Origin: Streptomyces sp. WM6386
GTDB lineage: Bacteria > Actinomycetota > Actinomycetes > Streptomycetales > Streptomycetaceae
DNA: 64,000 nucleotides
Assembly: GCF_000972385.1 (NCBI RefSeq)
Contig: NZ_JXTE01000002.1
Span: 150,885-214,884 of the forward strand
Direction: 5' to 3'
The notes beneath the pieces were generated by a model. That model was not told where the DNA came from and did no database searches. It saw only the letters and a list, made by a program, of their open reading frames with translations. Numbering within the stretch: the stretch's first letter is position 1; each line of letters starts with the position of its first letter. The translations under genes and the position numbers were made by a program. Shown here in pieces: positions 52,623-62,034 of the stretch.

Positions 52623-53123
52623 TCAGCCCTGCGGCTCCAGGTCCTCGTCCTCGAAGACCAGCAGGGTGCGGGTGCTGAGGACCTCCGGGATGGCCTGGAG
52701 GCGGGTGAGGACCAGTTCGCGCAGGGCCCTGTTGTCGGGGGTGTGGACCAGGAGCAGGACGTCGAAGTCGCCGCCGACCAGGGCGATGTGGGAGGCGCCG
52801 GGCAGCTGGATGAGCTGTGCGCGGACCGTGCGCCAGGAGTTCTGGACGATCTTCAGGGTGATGTACGCCGACGTGCCCTGACCGGCGCGTTCGTGGTCGA
52901 CACGGGCGCCGAAACCGCGGATCACGCCGTCCTCGACGAGACGGTTGATACGCGCGTAGGCATTCGCGCGCGAGACGTGCACGCGTTCGGCCACCGACCT
53001 TATCGACGCGCGGCCGTCCGCCTGGAGCATCTTCAGGATGTCCTCGTCGATGGCGTCGAGGGGACGAGGGGGTGGCAGTGGGCGACCGCCGTCCGGGCTC
53101 TCGGCCATTTGTTCAGGTGCCAT
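52623..53123 (-). CDS. bkdR: Lrp/AsnC family regulator BkdR
   Basis: A 166-residue Lrp-type regulator with an N-terminal HTH (about 20-65; DAIDEDILKMLQADGRASIR, VSRANAYARINRL) and a RAM ligand-binding domain (about 90-160; VGGDFDVLLLVHTPD). It controls the divergent branched-chain ketoacid dehydrogenase genes in S. coelicolor. ATG 53123 with GGGAGG upstream is preferred over the start at 53189. Confidence 0.9.
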   Translation of the reverse strand: MAPEQMAESPDGGRPLPPPRPLDAIDEDILKMLQADGRASIRSVAERVHVSRANAYARINRLVEDGVIRGFGARVDHERAGQGTSAYITLKIVQNSWRTVRAQLIQLPGASHIALVGGDFDVLLLVHTPDNRALRELVLTRLQAIPEVLSTRTLLVFEDEDLEPQG

Positions 53124-53168
53124 GTCCCCCCGCCTCCCTACCATGGACGTACTGCGTTCATTGCAGGC

Positions 53169-53190
53169 TGTGGAGAACCGTTTGTCCACA
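53169..53190. promoter_or_regulatory. Two inverted DnaA boxes in the bkdR-bkdA gap
   Basis: TTCTCCACA on the minus strand (53169-53177) and TTGTCCACA on the plus strand (53182-53190) lie 13 bp apart. The latter is the Streptomyces consensus box. Confidence 0.5.
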
Positions 53191-53224
53191 GCCTGAGGGT
53201 GCCTGTAGCCAAAATGTGCCGACG

Positions 53225-53238
53225 ACCGAACAATCGGT
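53225..53238. promoter_or_regulatory. PaaR-like site upstream of bkdA
   Basis: ACCGAACAATCGGT matches the two paa operators at all but one base. It lies 62-75 bp before the bkdA start. Confidence 0.5.
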
Positions 53239-53299
53239 AGGTGAGGCGCATCACAAGCCGTGACGCGTCTGAAGCCGCTCCCACGAAGGAGGTGCCGTC

Positions 53300-54433
53300 A
53301 TGACGGTCATGGAGCAGCGGGGCGCGTACCGGCCATCGCCGCCGCCCGCCTGGCAGCCCCGTACCGACCCCGCGCCGCTGCTGCCCGACGCGGAGCCGTA
53401 CCGCGTCCTCGGCACGGAGGCGGCAGGGAAGGCCGACCCCGGCCTGCTGCGCCGCCTGTACGCCGAACTGGTGCGCGGCCGTCGGTACAACACGCAGGCC
53501 ACCGCCCTCACCAAGCAGGGCCGCCTCGCCGTCTACCCCTCCAGCACCGGCCAGGAGGCCTGTGAGGTCGCCGCCGCGCTGGTCCTCGAGGACCGTGACT
53601 GGCTCTTCCCCAGCTACCGCGACACCCTCGCCGCCGTCGCCCGCGGCCTGGACCCCGTCCAGGCGCTGACCCTGCTGCGCGGCGACTGGCACACCGGCTA
53701 CGACCCGCGCGAACACCGGGTCGCCCCCCTGTGCACCCCCCTCGCCACCCAGCTCCCGCACGCCGTCGGCCTCGCCCACGCGGCCCGCCTCAAGGGCGAC
53801 GACGTGGTCGCGCTCGCCATGGTCGGCGACGGCGGCTCCAGCGAGGGCGACTTCCACGAGGCGCTGAACTTCGCCGCCGTCTGGCAGGCGCCGGTCGTCT
53901 TCCTGGTCCAGAACAACGGCTTCGCGATCTCCGTCCCGCTCGCCAAGCAGACCGCGGCCCCGTCGCTGGCCCACAAGGCCGTCGGCTACGGCATGCCCGG
54001 CCGGCTGGTCGACGGCAACGACGCGGCCGCCGTCCACGAGGTCCTCGCCGACGCCGTACGCCGCGCGCGCGAGGGCGGCGGCCCCACCCTCGTGGAGGCG
54101 ATCACCTACCGCGTGGAGGCCCACACCAACGCCGACGACGCGACCCGCTACCGCGGCGACGCGGAGGTCGAGACCTGGCGGCAGCACGACCCGATCGCAC
54201 TCCTGGAGCACGAGCTGACCGCGCGCGGTCTCCTCGACGACGACGCCGTCCAGGCCGCGCGGGACGCCGCCGAGACCATGGCCGCCGACCTGCGCGAGCG
54301 CATGAACCAGGACCCGGCGCTCGACCCGATGGACCTGTTCGCCCACGTCTACGCCGAGCCGACCCCGCAACTGCGCGAGCAGCAGGCGCAGTTGCGGGCG
54401 GAGCTGGCGGCGGAACAGGAAGGGGCGCACTGA
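53300..54433 (+). CDS. bkdA: Branched-chain 2-oxoacid dehydrogenase E1 alpha
   Basis: A 377-residue thiamine-diphosphate-dependent E1 alpha subunit that decarboxylates ketoacids of Val, Leu and Ile, feeding fatty-acid and polyketide starter units. The TPP-binding motif runs from GDGGSSEGDFHEALN to VQNNGF. The phosphorylation-loop-like YRGDAEVETW is present. AAGGAGG precedes the ATG. The stop overlaps bkdB (TGATG). Confidence 0.95.
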   Translation: MTVMEQRGAYRPSPPPAWQPRTDPAPLLPDAEPYRVLGTEAAGKADPGLLRRLYAELVRGRRYNTQATALTKQGRLAVYPSSTGQEACEVAAALVLEDRDWLFPSYRDTLAAVARGLDPVQALTLLRGDWHTGYDPREHRVAPLCTPLATQLPHAVGLAHAARLKGDDVVALAMVGDGGSSEGDFHEALNFAAVWQAPVVFLVQNNGFAISVPLAKQTAAPSLAHKAVGYGMPGRLVDGNDAAAVHEVLADAVRRAREGGGPTLVEAITYRVEAHTNADDATRYRGDAEVETWRQHDPIALLEHELTARGLLDDDAVQAARDAAETMAADLRERMNQDPALDPMDLFAHVYAEPTPQLREQQAQLRAELAAEQEGAH

Positions 54434-55437
54434 TGACGACCGTCGCCCTCAAACCGGCCACCATGGCGCAGGCCCTCACGCGCGCGATGCGCGACGCAAT
54501 GGCCGCCGACCCGACCGTGCACGTCATGGGCGAGGACGTCGGCACCCTCGGCGGTGTCTTCCGGGTCACCGACGGCCTCGCCAAGGAGTTCGGCGAGGAC
54601 CGCTGCACCGACACCCCCCTGGCCGAGGCCGGCATTCTCGGCACCGCGGTCGGCATGGCGATGTACGGTCTCAGGCCGGTCGTGGAGATGCAGTTCGACG
54701 CGTTCGCCTACCCCGCGTTCGAGCAGCTGATCTCGCACGTGGCGCGGATGCGCAACCGCACGCGTGGCGCGATGCCGCTGCCCATCACCGTCCGTGTGCC
54801 CTACGGCGGCGGCATCGGCGGCGTCGAGCACCACAGCGACTCCTCCGAGGCGTACTACATGGCGACTCCGGGGCTCCATGTCGTCACGCCCGCCACCGTC
54901 GCCGACGCGTACGGGCTGCTGCGCGCCGCCATCGCCTCCGACGACCCGGTCGTCTTCCTGGAGCCCAAGCGCCTGTACTGGTCGAAGGACTCCTGGAATC
55001 CGGACCACCCGACCGACGTCGAGCCGATAGGCCGCGCGACGGTGCGGCGCTCGGGGCGGAGCGCCACGCTCATCACGTACGGGCCGTCCGTACCCGTCTG
55101 CCTCGAAGCCGCCGAGGCGGCACAGGCCGAGGGCTGGGACCTCGAAGTCGTCGATCTGCGCTCGCTGGTGCCGTTCGACGACGAGACGGTCTGTGCGTCG
55201 GTCCGCCGCACCGGGCGCGCGGTCGTCGTGCACGAGTCGGGCGGGTACGGCGGGCCGGGCGGGGAGATCGCGGCCCGGGTCACTGAGCGCTGTTTCCACC
55301 ACCTGGAGGCGCCGGTGCTGCGCGTGGCCGGGTTCGACATCCCTTACCCGCCGCCGATGCTGGAGCGCCACCATCTGCCCGGCGTGGACCGGATCCTGGA
55401 CGCCGTGGGGCGTCTGCAGTGGGAGGCCGAGGGCTGA
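54433..55437 (+). CDS. bkdB: Branched-chain 2-oxoacid dehydrogenase E1 beta
   Basis: A 334-residue E1 beta subunit of the transketolase-like fold: VMGEDVGTLGGVFRVTDGL, DTPLAEAGILGTAVGMA, EPKRLYW and the C-terminal VVVHESGGYGGPGGEI. It forms the alpha2beta2 E1 with bkdA. One-base overlaps at both ends (TGATG) indicate coupled translation. Confidence 0.95.
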   Translation: MTTVALKPATMAQALTRAMRDAMAADPTVHVMGEDVGTLGGVFRVTDGLAKEFGEDRCTDTPLAEAGILGTAVGMAMYGLRPVVEMQFDAFAYPAFEQLISHVARMRNRTRGAMPLPITVRVPYGGGIGGVEHHSDSSEAYYMATPGLHVVTPATVADAYGLLRAAIASDDPVVFLEPKRLYWSKDSWNPDHPTDVEPIGRATVRRSGRSATLITYGPSVPVCLEAAEAAQAEGWDLEVVDLRSLVPFDDETVCASVRRTGRAVVVHESGGYGGPGGEIAARVTERCFHHLEAPVLRVAGFDIPYPPPMLERHHLPGVDRILDAVGRLQWEAEG

Positions 55438-56753
55438 TGGCACAGGTCTTGGAGTTCAAGCTGCCCGACCTCGGGGAGGGGCTCACCGAGGCGGAGATCG
55501 TGCGCTGGTTGGTGGAGGTCGGTGACGTGGTCGCCGTGGACCAGCCGGTCGTCGAGGTCGAGACGGCCAAGGCGATGGTCGAGGTGCCGTGTCCGTACGG
55601 CGGTGTCGTCACGGCTCGGTTCGGCGAGGAGGGCACGGAGCTTCCTGTGGGGTCGCCTCTGATCACGGTGGCGGTCGGGGCACCCGTCGCCGACGGGTCC
55701 ACCGACGGCTCTGCCGGGAAGCGCGAGGGCTCCGGGAACGTGCTGGTGGGGTACGGCACGTCCGAGGCGCCCGCGCGGCGGCGCAGGGTGCGGCCGGGGC
55801 AGGGGGCGCCCGTGGCGTCCCAGGCGGCGAACGGGCAGGCGGCGGTGCGTGAGGTGGTGGAGGGTCCGGTTCCCGTGATCTCGCCCCTGGTGCGCAGGCT
55901 TGCCCGGGAGAACGGCCTGGATCTGCGGGAGTTGACCGGTTCCGGACCCGACGGGCTCATCCTGCGGGCGGACGTGGAACACGCCCTGCGGTCCACCGGC
56001 GCGCAGGACAGGGTCGCGGAACCGACACCGACAGCGCTGCCGCAGACGTCGGCTCCCACCCCCGGAGGCATCCGCGTCCCCCTCAAGGGCATCCGCGGCG
56101 CCGTGGCCGACAAGCTCTCCCGCAGCCGGCGTGAGATCCCCGACGCCACCTGCTGGGTGGACGCCGACGCGACGGAGCTGATGCGTGCGCGTACGGCCAT
56201 GAACGCGGCGGGCGGACCGAAGATCTCCCTGCTCGCGCTCCTCGCCCGGATCTGCACGGCCGCCCTCGCCCGGTTCCCCGAGCTCAACTCGACCGTCGAC
56301 ATGGCGGCCAGGGAGGTCGTCCAGTTCGACCATGTGCACATCGGGTTCGCGGCGCAGACCGAGCGCGGGCTCGTCGTGCCCGTCGTACGGGACGCGCACG
56401 CGCGGGACGCCGAGTCGCTCACCGCGGAGTTCGCCCGGCTGACCGAGACGGCCAGGACCGGAGGCCTCACGCCCGGGGAACTCACCGGCGGGACCTTCAC
56501 GTTGAACAACTACGGGGTCTTCGGCGTCGACGGCTCCACACCGATCATCAACCACCCCGAGGCCGCCATGCTCGGCGTCGGCCGGATCATCCCCAAGCCG
56601 TGGGTGCACGAGGGCGAGCTGGCGGTGCGCCAGGTCGTCCAGCTGTCGCTCACCTTCGACCACCGCGTCTGCGACGGCGGCACGGCGGGCGGCTTCCTGC
56701 GGTACGTGGCGGACTGCGTGGAACAGCCGGCGGTGCTGTTGCGCACCCTCTGA
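55437..56753 (+). CDS. bkdC: Branched-chain 2-oxoacid dehydrogenase E2 (dihydrolipoyl acyltransferase)
   Basis: A 438-residue E2 core. The lipoyl domain (about 1-80) has lipoylated Lys45 in VETAKAMVEV, the peripheral-subunit-binding domain (about 145-180) starts VISPLVRRLARENGLDL, and the acyltransferase domain (about 210-438) ends with the catalytic TFDHRVCDGG (His409, Asp413). ATG 55437 overlaps the bkdB stop. No E3 gene is nearby; lipoamide dehydrogenase is normally shared and encoded elsewhere. Confidence 0.95.
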   Translation: MAQVLEFKLPDLGEGLTEAEIVRWLVEVGDVVAVDQPVVEVETAKAMVEVPCPYGGVVTARFGEEGTELPVGSPLITVAVGAPVADGSTDGSAGKREGSGNVLVGYGTSEAPARRRRVRPGQGAPVASQAANGQAAVREVVEGPVPVISPLVRRLARENGLDLRELTGSGPDGLILRADVEHALRSTGAQDRVAEPTPTALPQTSAPTPGGIRVPLKGIRGAVADKLSRSRREIPDATCWVDADATELMRARTAMNAAGGPKISLLALLARICTAALARFPELNSTVDMAAREVVQFDHVHIGFAAQTERGLVVPVVRDAHARDAESLTAEFARLTETARTGGLTPGELTGGTFTLNNYGVFGVDGSTPIINHPEAAMLGVGRIIPKPWVHEGELAVRQVVQLSLTFDHRVCDGGTAGGFLRYVADCVEQPAVLLRTL

Positions 56754-56831
56754 TCCCACGGACCGCACATGCACTGATTGCACGGCCTCCCCTGCGTTCC
56801 CTGTGATCGCCACGGCACGCATACTCGGGGG

Positions 56832-57698
56832 GTGACCGCTTACGACGTCGTCGTGCTCGCCGGGGGCGCCGCCCGGCGGCTCGGCGGTGCCGACAAACCC
56901 GGGGTGCGGGTGGGCGGCCGGGCGCTGCTCGACCGGGTCCTGGCGGCCTGCGCCGACGCGCGCACGACCGTCGTCGTCGCCGATCCCCGGCCCACCGCAC
57001 GGCCGGTGACCTGGGCCCGCGAGGACCCGCCCGGCGGGGGCCCGCTCGCCGCGCTCGGCGCCGGGCTGAGCCACACCACGGCACCGGACGTCGTCGTCCT
57101 CTCCGCCGACCTGCCCTTCCTCGCCGCCGACACCGTCCGGCAGCTGCTGACCGCCCTGCGGACGGGGGACACCGAAGGCGCGCTGCTCACCGATGCCGAC
57201 GGCCGTGACCAGCCGCTCGTGGCCGCGTACCGAGCCGCCGCCCTCCGCCGCGAGCTGGTCGCGCTCGACAAGGATCACGACGGCCTCACCGGCCTCCCCC
57301 TGCGTCACCTCACCGCAGGCCTCCACCTCACTCGGGTCCCGGACCCCGTCGCGTCGTTCGACTGCGACACCTGGGACGACATCGCCGCCGCCAGGGCACG
57401 TATCAGGGAGCATGGGCACGTGTTGGATGAATGGATTTCCGCAGTCAAGGACGAGCTGGGCATCGATCTCGACGTCGACACCGGCGTCCTGCTCGATCTC
57501 GCCCGCGACGCCGCCCACAACGTGGCCAGGCCCGCGGCGCCGCTGACGACCTTCCTCGTCGGCTACGCGGCCGCACAGGCCGGGGGAGGCCCGCAGACAG
57601 TGGCCGAAGTCGCCCGCAAGGCCGCCGGCCTCGCACTCGGCTGGTCCGAGGAGAACGCCCCGGACGCCGGGCCCAAGCCCGACACGGACGCCGGATGA
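56832..57698 (+). CDS. MobA-like molybdenum cofactor guanylyltransferase fused to DUF6457
   Basis: A 288-residue protein. The first ~195 residues form a nucleotidyltransferase domain with VVLAGGAARRLGGADKP, ADLPFLAADTV and the Asp in SFDCDTWDD. The last ~90 residues (WISAVKDELGIDLDVDTGVL, then DAAHNVARPAAPLTTFLVG) form a DUF6457 helical domain. MobA converts molybdopterin to its guanine dinucleotide form. A CATACT -10-like box ends 6 nt before the GTG, so the mRNA may be leaderless. The stop overlaps moeA (ATGA). Confidence 0.83.
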   Translation: MTAYDVVVLAGGAARRLGGADKPGVRVGGRALLDRVLAACADARTTVVVADPRPTARPVTWAREDPPGGGPLAALGAGLSHTTAPDVVVLSADLPFLAADTVRQLLTALRTGDTEGALLTDADGRDQPLVAAYRAAALRRELVALDKDHDGLTGLPLRHLTAGLHLTRVPDPVASFDCDTWDDIAAARARIREHGHVLDEWISAVKDELGIDLDVDTGVLLDLARDAAHNVARPAAPLTTFLVGYAAAQAGGGPQTVAEVARKAAGLALGWSEENAPDAGPKPDTDAG

Positions 57699-59065
57699 CC
57701 GCCCGCACCGGCTCGGACGCCGAGGACGCCGAGGATCTGGACGTAGAGGAGGTGCTCGCCCTCGTGAACGGCGACAACGGCCGCACCCCCGCAGACCGGA
57801 CGCCCCCGCCGCAGCCCACGTCGCCCGCCGGCGGCCACAAGCCCGACAACCACCACCGCGCCACCTCCTGGCCCGAGGCCCGGGCCATCGCCGGACGCGC
57901 CGCCCGGTCCGGAACCCGGGCCGCCCGCCGCGCCCCCGTCTCCGTACCCCTCGACACCGCCCTCGGCCTCACCCTGGCCGCTCCCCTCACCGCCCTCACC
58001 GACCTGCCCTCCTTCGACACCTCCGCGATGGACGGCTGGGCGGTCGCCGGACCGGGCCCCTGGGACGTACGGGACGAGGGTGTGCTGGCCGGGCACGCGG
58101 AGCCGCAGCCGCTCACCGACGGGGAGGCCGTCCGGATCGCCACCGGCGCCCGTGTCCCCCTGGACACCACCGCGGTCATCCGCAGCGAGCACGGCCGTAC
58201 CGATGTCCAGGGCCGGCTGCACGCCACCCGCGACACCCGCCACGGCCAGGACATCCGCCCGCGGGGCCAGGAATGTCGTAGCGGAGACCAACTCCTGCCC
58301 GCCGGCGCCCTCGTGACCCCGGCCGTCCTCGGGCTCGCCGCGGCCGCCGGATACGACACCCTCACCGCGATCCCCCGCCCCCGCGCCGAAGTCCTCGTCC
58401 TCGGCGACGAGTTGCTCACCGAGGGCCTTCCGCACGACGGCCTCATCCGTGATGCGCTCGGCCCGATGTTGCCGCCGTGGCTGCGTGGACTCGGCGCCGA
58501 GGTCATCGCGGTACGCCGGTTCGGGGACGACGCCCAAGCCCTGTACAAGGCGATCACCACCTCCGACGCCGACCTGATCGTCACCACCGGCGGCACCGCC
58601 TCCGGCCCCGTCGACCACGTCCACCCCACGCTGAAGCGGATCGGCGCCGAACTCCTCGTCGACGGCGTCAAGGTGCGCCCCGGCCACCCCATGCTGCTGG
58701 CCCGCACCAAGGAGAACCAGCACCTCGTCGGCCTGCCCGGCAACCCCCTCGCCGCCGTCTCCGGTCTGCTCACGCTCGCCGAGCCGCTGCTGCGAACGCT
58801 CGCGGCACGCCCCGCGCCCGAGCCGTACACCCTGCCCGTGCGGGAGGAAGCGCACGGGCACCCGTACGACACCCGGCTCATCCCTGTCGTCCTGCGCGGC
58901 GACAGCGCCGTCCCGCTGCACTACAACGGGCCGGCCATGCTGCGTGGCATCGCGGCGGCGGACGCGCTGGCCGTCGTGCCGCCCGGTGGCGCCCGTGCCG
59001 GTCAGGAGCTGGAACTGCTCGACCTGCCCTGGGCGTCCGCCGGAATCGAGGTGTGTTTCACGTGA
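57695..59065 (+). CDS. moeA: Molybdopterin molybdenumtransferase MoeA
   Basis: A 456-residue enzyme inserting molybdate into adenylylated molybdopterin. Features include SFDTSAMDGWAVAG, RIATGARVP, LVLGDELLTEG, IVTTGGTASGPVDHVHP and GLPGNPLAAVSG near the C-terminal domain. The first ~70 residues are a disordered, charged extension not usual in MoeA. It overlaps mobA and is overlapped by the channel gene (GTGA); a parS site covers that junction. Confidence 0.92.
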   Translation: MTARTGSDAEDAEDLDVEEVLALVNGDNGRTPADRTPPPQPTSPAGGHKPDNHHRATSWPEARAIAGRAARSGTRAARRAPVSVPLDTALGLTLAAPLTALTDLPSFDTSAMDGWAVAGPGPWDVRDEGVLAGHAEPQPLTDGEAVRIATGARVPLDTTAVIRSEHGRTDVQGRLHATRDTRHGQDIRPRGQECRSGDQLLPAGALVTPAVLGLAAAAGYDTLTAIPRPRAEVLVLGDELLTEGLPHDGLIRDALGPMLPPWLRGLGAEVIAVRRFGDDAQALYKAITTSDADLIVTTGGTASGPVDHVHPTLKRIGAELLVDGVKVRPGHPMLLARTKENQHLVGLPGNPLAAVSGLLTLAEPLLRTLAARPAPEPYTLPVREEAHGHPYDTRLIPVVLRGDSAVPLHYNGPAMLRGIAAADALAVVPPGGARAGQELELLDLPWASAGIEVCFT

Positions 59066-59068
59066 AAC
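59055..59068. promoter_or_regulatory. Perfect parS site at the moeA/channel junction
   Basis: GTTTCACGTGAAAC is an exact match to the Streptomyces parS consensus and a perfect palindrome. It encodes the last residues of MoeA and contains both its stop and the GTG start of the channel gene. Confidence 0.88.
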
Positions 59069-60159
59069 TTCCGGGCCATGACGCGATCGCCCGCCAGGCG
59101 GACGAGCATCTCGTGACCTATCGGGTGAAACTCCCCAGGAAAGTGGTGCAGCACCCGTTCCGGCAGGTCGCCAGGCGGGTCATCATGGCGCTGCTGCTCC
59201 TCGCGGGCACGGCTCTGATCGTCTATGCCGACCGTAGCGGCTACAACGACAACTCCGACGGCTCCGTCGACCTGCTCGACGCCGCGTACTACGCGACCGT
59301 CACCCTCTCCACCACCGGGTACGGCGACATCACGCCGGTCAGCGACGGCGCCCGGCTCACCAATATCTTCGTCATCACGCCCATGCGTGTGCTGTTCCTG
59401 ATCATCCTGGTCGGAACCACGCTCGAGGTCCTCACCGAACGCACCCGGGAGGAATGGCGCCTGAATCGCTGGAGGTCCACCTTGCGCGACCACACCGTCG
59501 TCGTCGGCTTCGGTACGAAGGGGCGCTCCGCGATCCAGACCGTCTGTGCGACGGGCCTGAAGAAGGAGCAGGTCGTCGTGGTCGACCCCAGCTCCAAGGT
59601 GATCGAGGCGGCCACGGCCGACGGCTACGCGGGGGTCGTCGGGGACGCGACGCGCAGCGAGGTGCTGAAGCGGGCCGAGGTGCACAAGGCCCGCAAGATC
59701 ATCATCGCGACCCAGCGCGACGACACCGCGGTGCTGGTGACGCTGACGGCCCGGCAGCTCAACAAGGGCGCCAAGATCGTGGCCGCGGTGCGCGAGGAGG
59801 AGAACGCTCCGTTGCTGAAGCAGTCCGGTGCGGATGCGGTCATCACCAGCGCCAGCGCCGCCGGACGCCTGCTCGGGCTGTCCGTGCTCAGCCCCGCCGC
59901 CGGCATGGTGATGGAGGACCTGATCCAGCAGGGCAGCGGGCTCGACATCATCGAACGGCCGGTCATAAAGGCCGAGGTGGGCAAGAAGCCGCGGGAGACG
60001 GAGGACCTGGTGGTGAGCGTCGTACGCGGGCACCGGGTGCTCGGATACGACGACGTGGCCGTCGGTGCGCTGGAGCTGACGGACCGGCTGATCACGATCG
60101 TGCGGGCGACGCCGGGCTCGCAGATCGCGCCCGACGTCCGCCCGATTCCCCAGGACTGA
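59062..60159 (+). CDS. Two-helix potassium channel with RCK/TrkA domain
   Basis: A 365-residue protein. Helix 1 (about 39-56), pore loop with selectivity filter TTGYGD (84-89), helix 2 (about 100-121), then a cytosolic RCK domain with the Rossmann motif VVVGFGTKGRSAI (about 148-160) and a C-terminal TrkA-C-like part. It conducts K+ and is gated by a nucleotide or ion on the RCK ring. The GTG start lies inside the parS site. It is translationally coupled to moeA, with which it has no obvious functional link. It ends 3 bp from the convergent ABC permease. Confidence 0.9.
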   Translation: MKLPGHDAIARQADEHLVTYRVKLPRKVVQHPFRQVARRVIMALLLLAGTALIVYADRSGYNDNSDGSVDLLDAAYYATVTLSTTGYGDITPVSDGARLTNIFVITPMRVLFLIILVGTTLEVLTERTREEWRLNRWRSTLRDHTVVVGFGTKGRSAIQTVCATGLKKEQVVVVDPSSKVIEAATADGYAGVVGDATRSEVLKRAEVHKARKIIIATQRDDTAVLVTLTARQLNKGAKIVAAVREEENAPLLKQSGADAVITSASAAGRLLGLSVLSPAAGMVMEDLIQQGSGLDIIERPVIKAEVGKKPRETEDLVVSVVRGHRVLGYDDVAVGALELTDRLITIVRATPGSQIAPDVRPIPQD

Positions 60160-60162
60160 CAG

Positions 60163-61011
60163 CTATTTCCTGTTGTACAGCCGCATCGTGATGGGTCCGA
60201 AGATCGCGACGAACAGGCCCGCCCACCCCAGCGACCAGGCGATCTCGTCGGCGGGCCAGTCGCCCGCCATCAGCTCGCGCACGGCCGAGGACAGATGGGT
60301 GATCGGGCTGTTGTTGACGAAGGCCTGCAGCCAGCCCGGCATGGTCTTCGGGTCGACGAAGATGTTCGACAGGAAGGTCAGCGGGAACATCACCATCATG
60401 CTGACGCCCATCACCGACTTCTCGGTGCGCAGCAGCAGCCCGAACATCGTCCAGATCCACGAGAACGCGAACGAGAAGACGATCAGCAGCGCGATTCCGG
60501 CGAGCACGCCGCCGAACCCGCCGTCCGGGCGGTAGCCGAGGATCAGGCCGACGGTGAGCATCACGATGGACGCGATCGTGTAGCGCAGGGCGTCGCCGAG
60601 CAGATAGCCGACCATCGTCGACGGCCGCCAGATGGGCAGCGTCCGGAAGCGGTCGAAGACGCCCTTCTCGATGTCGGTGTTCACCGAGACACCCGTGTAC
60701 ATCGTGATCATCACGACCGACATCACCATGATGCCGGGCAGCAGGAACTGGATGTACTCCTTCGGGGAGCCGGCCAGGGCGCCCCCGAACAGGTACGTGT
60801 ACATCAGCACCATCATGATCGGGAACGCGGTGACGTCGAAGAGCTGCTCGGGGACGTGCTTGATCTTGAGGATCGCCCGCCAGCCGAAGGTCAGCGAGGC
60901 GGACAGGGCGCTGGGCCGCGCCGGCCGTTCCCCGGAGACGAGCAGCGCGGCGAGGGACTCGGCGCTGACGGGGGCGAGGTCCTTGGTCTCAGTCTGCGTC
61001 ACGGTGCTCAT
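60163..61011 (-). CDS. ABC-2 type transporter permease (DrrB-like)
   Basis: A 282-residue membrane protein with six predicted helices from about residue 60 onward. [20 protein letters not shown] followed by [18 protein letters not shown] is the ABC-2 signature of daunorubicin-resistance-type exporters. ATG 61011 overlaps the ATPase stop by 4 nt. The substrate is unknown. Confidence 0.88.
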   Translation of the reverse strand: MSTVTQTETKDLAPVSAESLAALLVSGERPARPSALSASLTFGWRAILKIKHVPEQLFDVTAFPIMMVLMYTYLFGGALAGSPKEYIQFLLPGIMVMSVVMITMYTGVSVNTDIEKGVFDRFRTLPIWRPSTMVGYLLGDALRYTIASIVMLTVGLILGYRPDGGFGGVLAGIALLIVFSFAFSWIWTMFGLLLRTEKSVMGVSMMVMFPLTFLSNIFVDPKTMPGWLQAFVNNSPITHLSSAVRELMAGDWPADEIAWSLGWAGLFVAIFGPITMRLYNRK

Positions 61012-62018
61012 GCCGCGACCTCCTCGTCCTCGGAGTGCTTCGAGTCGTCGCGGGTGTCGTGTCCGGTGAGGGCGAGGAACACCTCGTCCAGGCTGGGCTG
61101 GCCCAGGGAGAAGTTGTCGACGGTGATGCCGGTGCGGGCCAGCTCGGCGAGGGCCCGGGAGGCCTGCTCGGCCGCGCTGTCGCTGGTCGTGCCGCCCAGG
61201 CGGGCGGTCAGTGCCACGGGATCGGGCTCCAGCTGTACGTCCGTGTCCAGCGCCAGCCGCAGCACCTGTTGCGCCTCGGGCCGCTGAGCCTGGTCGCGCA
61301 GTCGCAGATGGACGGATCCGGCGCCCACGGACGCCTTCAGCTCGCCCTTGGTGCCCTCGGCGATCACCTTGCCGCGGTCGATGACGGCGATCCGGGACGC
61401 CAGCTGGTCGGCCTCGTCGAGGTACTGCGTGGTCAGCAGCACGGTGGTGCCCTGGGCGACGACCGCGCGCACGATGTCCCACACCTGGTTGCGGCTGCGC
61501 GGATCGAGGCCGGTCGTCGGCTCGTCGAGGAACAGCAGGTCGGGGGTGTTGAGGATGGACGCGGCGATGTCGATGCGGCGCCGCATGCCGCCCGAGTAGT
61601 GCTTGACCTGCTTCGCGGCCGCGTCCGTCAGCCCGAAGGCCTCCAGGAGCTGCCCGGCACGCACCCGCGCGGCCTTCTTGTGGTGGCCGAGGAGACGGGC
61701 GAGCAGGATCAGGTTCTCGGCGCCGGTGAGGTCCTCGTCGACGGAGGCGTACTGACCGGTGAGGCTCACCCGGCCGCGCACCTCATCGGCCTCGCGGACG
61801 ACGTCGTGGCCGAAGACGTGGGCCTGGCCGCCGTCGGGGCGCAGGAGGGTGGCGAGCATCTTCACGGTGGTCGTCTTGCCGGCGCCGTTCGGGCCGAGGA
61901 CGCCGTAGACCGTGCCGGCCGGGACGGAGAGGTCGACTCCGTCGACGGCCCGGGTCTCGCCGAACGTCTTCACCAGTCCCGCCGTCTCGATGGCCAGGCC
62001 GGAGGTGTGCTGGCTCAT
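61008..62018 (-). CDS. ABC transporter ATPase (DrrA-like)
   Basis: A 336-residue ATPase. Walker A is [12 protein letters not shown], the signature [12 protein letters not shown], Walker [13 protein letters not shown], and the H-loop follows in [15 protein letters not shown]. The C-terminal ~90 residues form the DrrA-type extension. It powers the adjacent permease in exporting a drug or lipid. AAGGAC lies upstream of the ATG, preceded by a tandem repeat that may be an operator. Confidence 0.9.
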   Translation of the reverse strand: MSQHTSGLAIETAGLVKTFGETRAVDGVDLSVPAGTVYGVLGPNGAGKTTTVKMLATLLRPDGGQAHVFGHDVVREADEVRGRVSLTGQYASVDEDLTGAENLILLARLLGHHKKAARVRAGQLLEAFGLTDAAAKQVKHYSGGMRRRIDIAASILNTPDLLFLDEPTTGLDPRSRNQVWDIVRAVVAQGTTVLLTTQYLDEADQLASRIAVIDRGKVIAEGTKGELKASVGAGSVHLRLRDQAQRPEAQQVLRLALDTDVQLEPDPVALTARLGGTTSDSAAEQASRALAELARTGITVDNFSLGQPSLDEVFLALTGHDTRDDSKHSEDEEVAA

Positions 62019-62034
62019 GGTGGGTTGTCCTTCC

